From assembly GCA_964036045.1 (NCBI GenBank), contig OZ038380.1:187500298-187564297 (forward strand): a stretch of 64,000 nt of DNA, read 5' to 3'. Position numbers and translations under genes: made by a program. How positions within the stretch are numbered: the first letter of the stretch is position 1; each line of letters opens with the position of its first letter. Source of the stretch: Eutreptiella sp. 'Long Island Sound 2002'. Lineage: Eukaryota; Euglenozoa; Euglenophyceae; Eutreptiales; Eutreptiaceae. Shown one piece after another: positions 52,197 to 64,000 of this stretch. The notes under the pieces are model-generated. The model was given only the letters and a program-made list of their open reading frames with translations, was not told the origin of the DNA and made no database searches.

Positions 52197-52564
52197 GCTG
52201 ATTGTTATCCGGCAGAAAATCCCAGTCTATGAAGAAAATTGAGGCGAATTATTCTAAATACATCTGAGTGTCCAAAACTGTATGAAAAGATTTAAATAAT
52301 CCAATTATGTAAAAATGTTTGGCCGATCTGGCCCGCGAGCGCGCGTCAGCGGCAAATGGCGATTCCAGCTAAAATAGCGGAACGCGGCGGATTTACGGGA
52401 AATGGACCCCGGAATCAAATCCGGCATATCAGAAATATATAGGAAATATCCTGTGACTGAGCTGCGAGGCGGCAATTCCGCCGAAGCAAAGAAAATGACC
52501 AAAATGTAGCCAATCTGGGCAGAATGTCTGAAAATCTGAGCAGATGGGGCTAGCCGCACTTACA
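52033..52564 (-). repeat. 5' LTR of element 2 (532 bp)
   Basis: Partner of 41809-42347, without the GTTATCC duplication. In minus orientation it should carry the promoter, and it contains the gag start codon at 52194-52196. Confidence 0.95.
52291..52298 (-). promoter_or_regulatory. TATA-like box in the 5' LTR of element 2
   Basis: TATTTAAA on the minus strand lies about 95 bases before the gag ATG. A start site near 52265 would give a short leader. An upstream ATG at 52263 opens a four-codon frame ending in TAA, which could be included or skipped depending on the exact start. Confidence 0.35.
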
Positions 52565-55500
52565 AGTACAGGCAGATTTTTAAAACACGTGATTCCATGA
52601 TTTCAGATCGATTTCTCGTGCCAGAAATCGAGATCGCAAATCCGCCAGATGCCATTTGACGGGCACGCGCGCGCGCCAGCAGCAGCGTGCACAATTGGGC
52701 GGATTTTTTGGGTATGACGAACGACGACGACGACGAACGAACCATAGCACAATCAAATATAATAACTAGTGCGAATGCCCGCGCTTGAAGCGCGGGCCAT
52801 ATCACCGTATCACCATAGCACCATATCTCACACTGCACCGCATTTCACATACCCAATACAACACACCTCATGTCCCGTACCTCATATCGGCGTGCCACAT
52901 GACTCATGTCTCAAACATCATATCCCGTACTCTATGAGTGAAATTTACCCCTCCTAAACTGTACTCTGACACCACATTTGACACCGCAATTCGCATAATC
53001 CATATTTCCAAACACATCACCCATACCTCACACTGTGTACAACATACCGCAGATCCCGTACCTCGTATCCCGTACCTCATGACTCATGTCTCAAACCTCA
53101 TATCCCGGACTCTATCAAACATCATATCCCGTACTCTATGAGTGAAATATACCCCTCCTAAGCTGTACTCTGACACCACATTTCACATGGCGATTCGCAT
53201 AATCCATATTTCCAAACACATCACCCATGCCTCACACTGTGTACAACATACCGCATATCCCATACCGGGTATCCCGTACCTCATGACTCATGTCTCAAAC
53301 CTCATATCCCGTACTCTATAAGCGAGAGGGCCACTGCTGCCTGTTGGCTAAAATCGCCAAAAGTCAACAGGCGGGATGATTCGTGCAGATACCCGGATAA
53401 TCGATTGTACAGTACATGCAGATTTTTGAAACACGTGATTCCATGATTTCAGATCGATTTCTCGTGCCAGAAATCGAAATCGCAAATCCGCCAGATGCCA
53501 TTTGACGGGCACGCGCGCGCGCCAGCAGCAGCGTGCACAATTGGGCAGATTATTTGGGTATGACGAACGACGACGACGACGAACGTCCATACCACAATCA
53601 AATATATTGACTAGTGCGAATGCCCGCGCTTGAAGCGCGGCCCATATCGCCATATCACCATAGCACCATATCTCACACCGCACCGCATTTCGCAAACCCA
53701 ATACAACACACCTCATGTCCTGTACCTCATATCCCGTGCCACCTGACTCATGTCTCAAACATCATATCCCATACTCTATGAGTGAAATTTACCCCTCCTA
53801 AACTGTACTCTGACACCACATTTGACACCGCAATTCGCATAATCCATATTTCCAAACACATCACCCATACCTCACACTGTGTACAACATACCGCATATCC
53901 TGTACCTCGTATCCCGTACCTCATGACTCATGTCTCAAACATAATATCCCGTACTCTATGAGTGAAATATACCCCTGCTAAACTGTACTCTGACACTACA
54001 TTTGACACCGCGATTCCCATAATCCATATTTCGAAACACATCACCCATACCTCACACTGTGTACAACATACCGCATATCCCGTACCGGGTATCCCGTACC
54101 TCATGACTCATGTCTCAAACCTCATATCCCGTACTCTATAAGCGAGAGAACTGTACTCTATGAGTGACATTTACCCCTCCTAATGACTCATGTCTCAAAG
54201 ATCATATCCCGTACTCCATGAGTGAAATATACCCCTCCTAAACTGTACTCTGACACCACATTTGACACCGTGATTCCCATAATCCATGTTTCCAAACACA
54301 TCACCCATACCTGACACTGTGTACAACATACCGCATATCCCGTACCGGATATCCCGTACCTCATGACTCATGTCTCAAACCTCATATCCCGTACTCTATA
54401 AGCGAGAGAACTGTCGCCACTGCTGCCTGTTGGCTAACATCGCCAAAAGTCAACAGGCGAATTATTCGATCGAGTGTACAGTACATACAGATTTTTAAAA
54501 CAAATGATTCCATCATTTCAGATCGATTTCTCGTGGCAGAAATCGAAATCGCAAATCCGCCAGATGCCATTTGACGGGCACGCGCGCGCGCCAGCAGCAG
54601 CGTGCACAATTAGGCGGATTTTTTGGGTATGACAAACGACAACGACGACGAACGAACCATAGCACAATTAAATATAATAACTAGTGCGAATGCCCGCGCT
54701 TGAAGCGCGGGCCATATCACCATATCACCATAGCCCCATATCTCACACCGCACCGCATTTCACATACCCAATACAACACACCTCATGTCCCGTACCTCGT
54801 ATCCCGTGCCACCTGACTTATGTCTCAAACATCATATCCCGTACTCTATGAGTGAAACTTACCCCTCCTAAACTGTACTCTGACAGCACATTTGACACCG
54901 CGATTCGCATAATCCATATTTCCAAACACATCACCCATACCTCACACTGTGTACAACATACCGCATATCCCGTACCTCGTATCCCGTACCTCATGACTCA
55001 TGTCTCAAACCTCATATCCCGTATTCTATAAGCAGAGAACTGTCACCACTGCTGCCTGTTGGCTAAAATCGCCAAAAGTGAACAGGCGGGATGATTCGTG
55101 CGGATACCCGGATAATCGATTGTACAGTACATACAGATTTTTAAAACACGTGACTCCATGATTTCAGATCGATTTGTCGTGCCAGAAATCGAAATCGCAA
55201 ATCCGCCAGATGCCATTTGACGGGCACGGGCGCGCGCCAGCAGCATCGTGCACCATTGGGAGGATTTTTTGGGTATGACGAACGACGACAACGACGACGA
55301 CGACGACGACGAACCATACCACAATTGAATATATTAATTTTGGGTATGACGAACGACGACAACGACGACAAACGACGACGACGAACCATACCACAATTAA
55401 ATATATTAACTAGTGCGAATGCCCGCGCTTGAAGCGCGGGCCATATTACCATATCACCATAGCACCATATCTCACATTGCACCGCATTTCACATACCCAA

Positions 55501-58500
55501 TACAACACACCCCATGTCCCGTACCTCAAATCCCGTACCTCATGACTCATGTCTCAAACATCATATCCCGTACTCTATGAGTGAAATATACCCCTCCTAA
55601 GCTGTACTCTGACACCACATTTGACACCGGGATTCGCATAATCCATATTTCCAAACACATCACCCATACCTCACACTGTGTACAACATACCGCATACCCC
55701 GTACCTCGTATCCCGTACCTCATGACTCATGTCTCAAACCTCATATCCCGTACTCTATAAGCGAGAGAACTGTCGCCACTGCTGCCTGTTGGCTAAAATC
55801 GCCAAAACTGAACAGGCGGGATTATTCGTGCAGATACCCGGATAATCGATTGTACAGTACATACATATTTTTAAAACACGTGATTCCATGATTTCAGATC
55901 GATTTGTCGTGCCAGAAATCGAAATCGTAAATCCGCCAGATGCCAATTCATTGGCACGCGCGCGCGCCAGCAGCAGCGTGCACAATTGGGAGGATTTTTT
56001 GGGGATGACGAACGACGACGACGACGACGAACGTGCATACCACAATTAAATATATTAACTAGTGCAAATACCCGCGCTTGAAGCGCGGGCCATATCACCA
56101 TATCACCATAGCACCATATCTCACACTGCACCGCATTTCACATACCCAATACAACACACCTCATGTCTCGTACCTCATATCCCGTGCCACATGACTCATG
56201 TCTCAAACATCATATCCCGTACTCTATGAGCTAAACTTACCCCTCCTAAACTGTACTCTGACACCACATTTGACACCGCGATTCGCATAATCCATATTTC
56301 CAAACACATCACCCATACCTCACACTGTGTACAACATACCGCATATCCCGTACCTCGTATCCCGTACCTCATGACTCATGTCTCAAACCTCATATCCCGT
56401 ACTCTATCAAACATCATATCCCGTACTCTATGAGTGAAATATACCCCTCCTAAACTGTACTCTGACACCACATTTGACACCGCGATTTGCATAATCCATA
56501 TTTCCAAACACATCACCCATGCCTCACACTGTGTACAACATACCGCATATCCCATACCTCGTATCCCGTACCTCATGACGCATGTCTCAAACCTCATATC
56601 CCGTAGTCTATAAGCGAGAGCGCCACTGCTGCCTGTTGGCTAAAATCGCCAAAAGTGAACAGGCGGCATTATTTGTGCAGATACCCGGATAATCGATTAT
56701 GCAGTACATACAGGTCTCCAAAACCGATGATTCCATGATTGCAGATCGAGTTCTCGTGCCAGAAATCGAAATCGCAAATCCGCCAGATGCCATTTGACGG
56801 GCACGCGCGCGCGCCAGCAGCAGCGTGCACAATTGGGCGGATTTTTTGGGTATGACGAACGACGACAACGACGACGACGATGACGACGACGAACGAACGA
56901 ACGTCCATACCACAATTAAATATAAACATACCGCATATCCCGTACCTCGCATCTCGTACCTCACTCAAACATCATATCCCGTATTCTATGAGTGAAACTT
57001 ACCCCTCCTAAACTGTACTCTGACACCACATTTGACACCGCGATTCGCATAATCCATATTTCCAAACACATCACCCATACCTCACACTGTGTACAACATA
57101 CCGCATATCTCGTACCTCGTATCCCGTACCTCATGACTCATGTCTCAAACCTCATATCCCGTACTCTATAAGCGAGAGAACTGTCGCCACTGCTGCCGGT
57201 TGGCTAAAATCGCCAAAAGTGAAAAGGCGGGATTATTCGTGCAGATACCCGGATAAACGATTGTACAGTACATACAGACTTTTAAAACACGCGATTCCAT
57301 GATTTCAGATCGATTTGTCGTGCACGAAATCGAAATCGCAAATCCGCCAGATGCCATTTGACGGGCACGCGCGCGCGCCAGCAGCAGCGTCCACAATTGG
57401 GAGGATTTTTTGGGTACGACGAACGACGACGACGAACGAACGAACGAACGAACGAACGTCTATACCACAATTAAATATATTAACTAGTGCGAATGCCCGC
57501 GCTTGAAGCGCGGGCCATATAGCCATATCACCATAGCACCATATCTCACACCGCACCGCATTTCGCAAACCCAATACAACACACCTCATGTTCCGTAACT
57601 CATATCCCGTGCCACATGACTCATGTCTCAAACATCATATCCCGTACTCTATGAGTGAAATTTACCCCTCCTAAACTGTACTCTGACACCACATTTGACA
57701 CCGCAATTCGCATGATCCATATTTCCAAACACACCACCCATACCTCACACTGTGTACAACATACCGCATATCCCGTACCTCGTATCCCGTACCTCATGAC
57801 TCATGTCTCAAACCTCATATCCCGTACTCTATCAAACATCATATCCTGTACTCTATGAGTGAAATATACCCCTCCTAAGCTGTACTCTGACACCACATTT
57901 CACACCGCGATTCGCATATTCCATATTTCCAAACACATCACCCATGCCTCACACTGTGTACAACATACAGCATATCCCGTACCTCGTATCCCGTACCTCA
58001 TGACTCATGTCTCAAACCTCATATCCCGTACTCTATAAGGGAGAGCGCCACTGCTGCCTGTTGGCTAAAATCGCCGAAAGTCAACAGGCGGGATGATTCG
58101 TGCGGATACCCGGATAATCGATTGTACATTACATACAGATTTATAAAACACGTGATTCCATGATTTCAGACCGATTTGTCGTGCCAGAAATCGAAATCGC
58201 AAATCCGCCAGATGCCATTTGACGGGCACGCGCGCGCGCCAGCAGCAGCGTGCACAATTGGGCGGATTTTTTGGGTATGACGAACGACGACGACGACAAA
58301 CGACGACGAACCATAGCACAATTAAATATAACTAGTGCGAATGCCCGCGCTTGAAGCGCGGGCCATATCACCATATCACCATAGCACCATATCTCACACC
58401 GCACCGCATTTTGCATACCCAATACAACACACCTCATGTCCCGTACCTCATATCCCGTGCCACCTGACTCATGTCTCAAACATCATATCCCGTACTCTAT

Positions 58501-61500
58501 GAGTGAAGCTTACCCCTCCAAAAGTACTCTGACAGCACATTTGACACCGCGATTCCAAACACATCACCCATACCTCACACTGTGTACAACATACCGCATA
58601 TCCCGTACCTCGCATCCCGTACCTCACTCAAACATCATATCCCGTACTCTATGAGTGAAATTTACCCCTCCTAAACTGTACTCTGACACCACATTTGACA
58701 CCGCGATTCGCATATTCCATATTTCTAAACACATCACCCATACCTCACACTGTGTACAACATACCGCATATCCCGTACCTCGTATCCCGTACCTCATGAC
58801 TCATGTCTCAAACCTCATATCCCGTACTCTATAAGCGAGAGAACTGTCGCCACTGCGGCCGGTTGGCTAAAATCGCCAAAAGTGAAAAGGCGGGATTATT
58901 CGTGCAGGTGGCCGGATAATCGATTGTACAGTACATACAGATTTTTAAAACACGTGATTCCATGATTTCAGATCGATTTGTCGTGCCAGAAATCGAAATC
59001 GCAAATCCGCCAGATGCCATTTGACGGGCACGCGCGCGCGCCAGCAGGAGCGTGCACAATTGGGCGGATTTTTTGGGTATGACGAACGACGACGACAAAC
59101 GACGACGAACGACGACGAACCATAGCACAATTAAATATAACTAGTGCGAATGCCCGCGCTTGAAGCGCGGGCCATATCACCATATCACCATAGCACCATA
59201 TCTCACACTGCACCGCATTTCACATACCCGATACAACACACCTCATGTCCCGTACCTCATATCCCGTGCCACCTGACTCATGTCTCAAACATCATATCCC
59301 GTACTCTATGAGTGAAACTTACCGCTCCTAAACTGTACTCTGACAGCACATTTGACACCGCGATTCGCATAATCCATATTTCCAAACACATCACCCATAC
59401 CTCACACTGTGTACAACATACCGCATATCCCGTACCTCGTATCCCGTACCTCACTCAAACATCATATCCCGTACTCTATGAGTGAAATTTACCCCTCCTA
59501 AACTGTACTCTGACACCACATTTGACACCGCGAATCGCATAATCCATATTTCCAAACACATCACCTATACCTCACACTGTGTACAACATACCGCATATCC
59601 CGTACCTTGTATCCCGTACCTCATGACTCATGTCTCAAACCTCATATCCCGTACTCTATAAGCGAGAGAACTGTCACCACTGCTGCCTGTTGGCTAAAAT
59701 CGCCAAAAGTCAACAGGCGGGATGATTCGTGTGGATACCCGGGAAATCGATTGTCCAGTACATACAGGTTTTCAAAACACGTGATTCCGTGATTTCAGAT
59801 CGATTTCTCGTGCCAGAAATCGAAATCGCAAATCCGCCAGATGCCATTTGACGGGCACGCGCGCGCGCCAGCAGCAGCGTGCACAATTGGGAGGATTTTT
59901 TGGGTATGACGAACGACGACGACGACGACGACGAACGACGTCCATAGCACAATTAAATATAATAAGACTAGTGCGAATGCCCGCGCTTGAAGCGCGGGCC
60001 ATATCACCATATCACCATAGCACCATATCTCACAGCGCACCGCATTTCGCAAACCCAATACAACACACCTCATGTCCCGTACCTCATATCCCGTGCCACA
60101 TGACTCATGTCTCAAACATCATATCCCGTACTCTATGAGTGAAACTTACCCCTCCTAAACTGTACTCTGATAGCACATTTGACACCGCGATTCGCATAAT
60201 CCATATTTCCAAACACATCACCCATACCTCACACTGTGTACAACATACCGCATATCCCGTACCTCGTATCCCGTACCTCACTCAAACATCATATCCCGTA
60301 CTCTATGAGTGAAATTTACCCCTCTTAAACTGTACTCTGACACCACATTTGACACCGCGATTCGCATAATCCATATTTCCAAACACATCACCCATACCTC
60401 ACACTGTGTACAACATACCGCATATCCCGTACCTCGTATCCCGTACCTCATGACTCATGTCTCAAACCTCATATCCCGTACTATATAAGCAACAGAACTG
60501 TCGCCACTGCTGCCTGTTGCCTAAAATCGCCAAAAGTCAACAGGCGGGATGATTCGTGCGGATACCCGGATAATCGATTGTACAGTACATACAGATTTTT
60601 AAAACACGTGATTCCATGATTTCAGATCGATTTCTCGTGCCAGAAATCGAAATCGCAAATCCGCCAGATGCCATTTGACGGGCACGCGCGCGCGCCAGCA
60701 GCAGCGTGCACAATTGGGCGGATTTTTTGGGTATGACGAACGACGACGACGACGACGACGAACAACCATAGCACAATTAAATATAATAACTAGTGCGAAT
60801 GCCCGCGCTTGAAGCGCGGGCCATATCACAATATCACCATAGCACCATATCTCACACCGCACCGCATTTCACATACCCAATACAACACACCTCATGTCCC
60901 GTACCTCATATCCCGTGCCACCTGACTCATGTCTCAAACATCATATCCCGTACTCTATGAGTGAAGCTTACCCCTCCTAAACTGTACTCTGACAGCACAT
61001 TTGACACCGCGACTCGCATAATCCATATTTCCAAACACATCACCCATACCTCACACTGTGTACAACATAGCGCATATCCCGTACCTCGTATCCCGTACCT
61101 CATGACTCATGTCTCAAACCTCATATCCCGTACTCTATAAGCGGGAGAACTGTCGCCACTGCTGCCTGTTGGCTAAATACCCGCGCTTGAAGCGCGGGCC
61201 ATATCACCAAATCACCATAGCATCATATCTCACGCCGCACCGCATTTCACATATTCAATACAACACACCTCATGTCCCGTACCTCATATCCCGTGCCACC
61301 TGACTCATGTCTCAAACATCATATCCCGTACTCTATGAGTGAAGCTTACCCCTCCTAAACTGTACTCTGACAGCACATTTGACACCGCGATTCGCATAAT
61401 CCATATTTCCAAACACATCACCCATACCTCACACTGTGTACAACATACCGCATATCCGGTACCTCGTATCCCGTACCTCATGACTCATGTCTCAAACTTC

Positions 61501-64000
61501 ATATCCCGTACTCTATAAGCGAGAGAACTGTCGCCAGTGCTGCCTGTTGGCTAAAATCGCCAAAAGTCAACAGGCGGGATGATTCGTGCAGATACTCGGA
61601 TAATCGATTGTACAGTACATCCAGATTTACAAAACACATGATTCCATGATTTCAGATCGATTTCTCGTGCCAAAAATCGAAATCGCAAATCCGCCAGATG
61701 CCATTTGACGGGCACGCGCGCGCGCTAGCAGCAGCGTGCACAATTGGGCGGATTTTTTGGGTATGACGAACGACGACGACGACGACGACGAACGTCCATA
61801 CCACAATTGAATATATTAACTAGTGCGAATGCCCGCGCTTGAAGCGCGGGCCATATCACCATAGCACCATAGCACCATATCTCACACCGCACCGCATTTC
61901 ACATACCCAATACAACACACCTCATGTCCCGTACCTCATATCCCGTGCCACCTGACTCATGTCTCAAACATCATATCCCGTACTCTATGAGTGAAACTTA
62001 CCCCTCCTAAACTGTACTCTGACAGCACATTTGACACCGCGATTCGCATAATCCATATTTCCAAACACATCATCCATACCTCAGACTGTGTACAACATAC
62101 CGCATATCCCGTACCTCGTATCCCGTACCTCACTCAAACATCATATCCCATACTCTATGAGTGAAATTTACCCCTCCCAAACTGTACTCTGACACTACAT
62201 TTCACACCGCGATTCGCATAATCCATATTTCCAAACACATCACCCATACCTCACACTGTGTACAACATACCGCATATCCCGTACCTCGTATCCCGTACCT
62301 CATGAGTCATGTCTCAAACCTCATATCCCGTACTGTATAAGCGAGAGAACTGTCACCACTGCTGCATGTTGGCTAAAATCGCCGAAAGTCAACAGGCGGG
62401 ATGATTCGTGTGGATACCCGGGAAATCGATTGTCCAGTACATACAGGTTTTCAAAACACGTGATTCCGTGATTTCAGATCGATTTCTCGTGCCAGAAATC
62501 GAAATCGCAAATCCGCCAGATGCCATTTGACGGGCACGCGCGCGCGCCAGCAGCAGCGTGCACAATTGGGAGGATTTTTTGGGTATGACGAACGACGACG
62601 ACGACGACAACGAACGTCCATAGCACAATTAAATATAATAAGATAACGCTTGAAGCGCGGGCCATATCACCATAGCACCATAGCACCATATCTCACACCG
62701 CACCGCATTTCACATACCCAATACAACACACCTCATGTCCCGTACCTCATATCCCGTGCCACCTGACTCATGTCTCAAACATCATATCCCGTACTCTATG
62801 AGTGAAACTTACCCCTCCTAAACTGTACTCTGACAGCACATTTGACACCGCGATTCGCATAATCCATATTTCCAAACACATCATCCATACCTCACACTGT
62901 GTACAACATACCGCATATCCCGTACCTCGTATCCCGTACCTCACTCAAACATCATATCCCATACCCTATGAGTGAAATTTACCCCTCCCAAACTGTACTC
63001 TGACACCACATTTCACACCGCGATTCGCATAATCCATATTTCCAAACACATCACCCATACCTCACACTGTGTACAACATACCGCATATCCCGTACCTCGT
63101 ATCCCGTACCTCATGAGTCATGTCTCAAACCTCATACCCCGTACTGTATAAGCGAGAGAACTGTCACCACTGCTGCCTGTTGGCTAAAATCGCCGAAAGT
63201 CAACAGGCGGGATGATTCGTGTGGATACCCGGGAAATCGATTGTCCAGTACATACAGGTTTTCAAAACACGTGAATCCGTGATTTCAGATCGATTTCTCG
63301 TGCCAGAAATCGAAATCGCAAATCCGCCAGATGCCATTTGACGGGCACGCGCGCGCGCCAGCAGCAGCGTGCACAATTGGGAGGATTTTTTGGGTATGAC
63401 GAACGACGACGACGACGACGACGACGAACGACGTCCATAGCACAATTAAATATAACTAGTGCGAATGCCCGCGCTTGAAGCGCGGGCCATATCACCATAT
63501 CACCATAGCACCATATCTCACACTGCACCGCATTTCACATACCCAATACGACACACCTCATGTCGCGTACCTCATATCCCGTGCCATCTGACTCATGTCT
63601 CAAACATCATATCCCGTACTCTATGAGTGAAATTTACCCCTCCTAAACTGTACTCTGACACCACATTTGACACCGCCATTCGCATAATCCATATTTCCAA
63701 ACACATCACCCATGCCTCACACTGCTGCCTGTTTCCTAAAATCGCCAAAAGTCAACAGGCGGGATTATTCGTGCAGATACCCGGATAATCGATTGTACAG
63801 TACATACAGATTTTTAAAACACATGATTCCATGATTTCAGATCGATTTCTCGTGCCAGAAATCGAAATCGCAAATCCGCCAGATGCCATTTGACGGGCAC
63901 GCGCGCGCCAGCAGCAGCGTGCACGATTGGGAGGGCTTTTTGGGTATGACGAACGACGACGACGACGACGACGAACGACGAACCATAGCACAATTAAATA
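52565..64000. repeat. Satellite array, block IV, to the window end
   Basis: It resumes with the duplicated AGTAC and the same unit. CTAG/palindrome positions are 52766, 53611, 54681, 55410, 56059, 57484, 58332, 59141, 59968, 60790, 61820 and 63456. Irregular copies at about 61178 and 62647 lack part of the unit. Unit lengths vary from ~650 to ~1420 bp through extra ~200-bp inner sub-repeats. Local rearrangements include a duplicated microsatellite segment at 55268-55400 and a unit fused across ~56925. No gene or RNA is supported; Ser/Val/Arg-rich frames reflect GAC/CGA runs. Confidence 0.92.

Larger units (their letters stand above)
41809..52564 (-). mobile_element. Ty3/gypsy chromovirus, element 2, full length with LTRs
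   Basis: The 10.76-kb element is bounded by LTRs (41809-42347 and 52033-52564), with TG...CA ends and a 5-bp AGTAC duplication. On the minus strand the order is 5' LTR, primer-binding site, gag, UAG, protease, Dam-like domain, RT, RNase H, integrase, GPF motif, chromodomain, 1.65 kb non-coding, polypurine tract, 3' LTR. The LTRs differ by five substitutions and one 7-bp duplication (about 1% by count), so the insertion is recent. Even so, pol has a frameshift near 46694. It sits inside the satellite. Confidence 0.95.

Noticed and set aside
17424-64000. Dozens of 60-130 residue frames rich in Ser, Val, Arg or Asp in the satellite
   Set aside because: They recur with the repeat in several frames at once and are produced by the GAC/CGA microsatellite and its flanks; no domain or start context supports them.

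Overview
The window is eukaryotic repeat-rich DNA with no recognisable host protein-coding gene. Everything I can identify is transposable-element or satellite DNA. Two chromodomain Ty3/gypsy (Metaviridae) retrotransposons lie on the minus strand. One very GC-rich LINE lies on the plus strand. A satellite built of 650-860 bp units carries the LINE, one gypsy element and a Mutator-like TIR element as nested insertions. The composition (chromoviruses with a DIRS/Dam-like domain in pol, a long LINE with RNase H, GC-rich and AT-richer blocks side by side) suggests a large protist or algal genome, but the sequence alone does not fix the lineage. The standard genetic code fits all long ORFs.

Layout. 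1-1889: non-coding, probably the 3' part of gypsy element 1, whose 3' LTR I could not see and which may extend beyond the window. 1890-9700: gypsy element 1 (minus): gag, protease, Dam-like domain, RT, RNase H, integrase and chromodomain, broken by three in-frame stops and a 229-bp TIR insertion in gag. 9701-17391: about 7.7 kb with no convincing gene; it holds a tRNA-derived sequence, perfect hairpins and a 31-bp direct repeat. 17424-27894: satellite, interrupted at 19545-20988 by a Mutator-like element. 27895-40703: a 5'-truncated LINE of 12.8 kb with 12-bp target-site duplications. 40704-41808: satellite. 41809-52564: gypsy element 2 (minus), complete with about 99% identical LTRs and a 5-bp target duplication. 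52565-64000: satellite to the window end.

How it fits together. The satellite came first and was amplified in a higher-order pattern of about 3.65-3.85 kb, because undisturbed copies of both the LINE and the gypsy-2 insertion sites survive elsewhere in the array (24035-24046 and 25135-25139). On the minus strand each satellite unit ends in a GC-rich palindrome followed 7 nt later by CTAG and T. That is the signature of a Helitron 3' end, so the array may be a tandem rolling-circle product.

The most interesting points are: the Helitron-like satellite; the Dam-like domain between protease and RT in both gypsy families; the same-frame gag-UAG-pol junction of element 2 with a perfect hairpin just downstream; gag of element 2 starting inside its LTR and reading through the primer-binding site; and a LINE with two extra ORFs downstream of its RT ORF, the second overlapping the first by TGATG.
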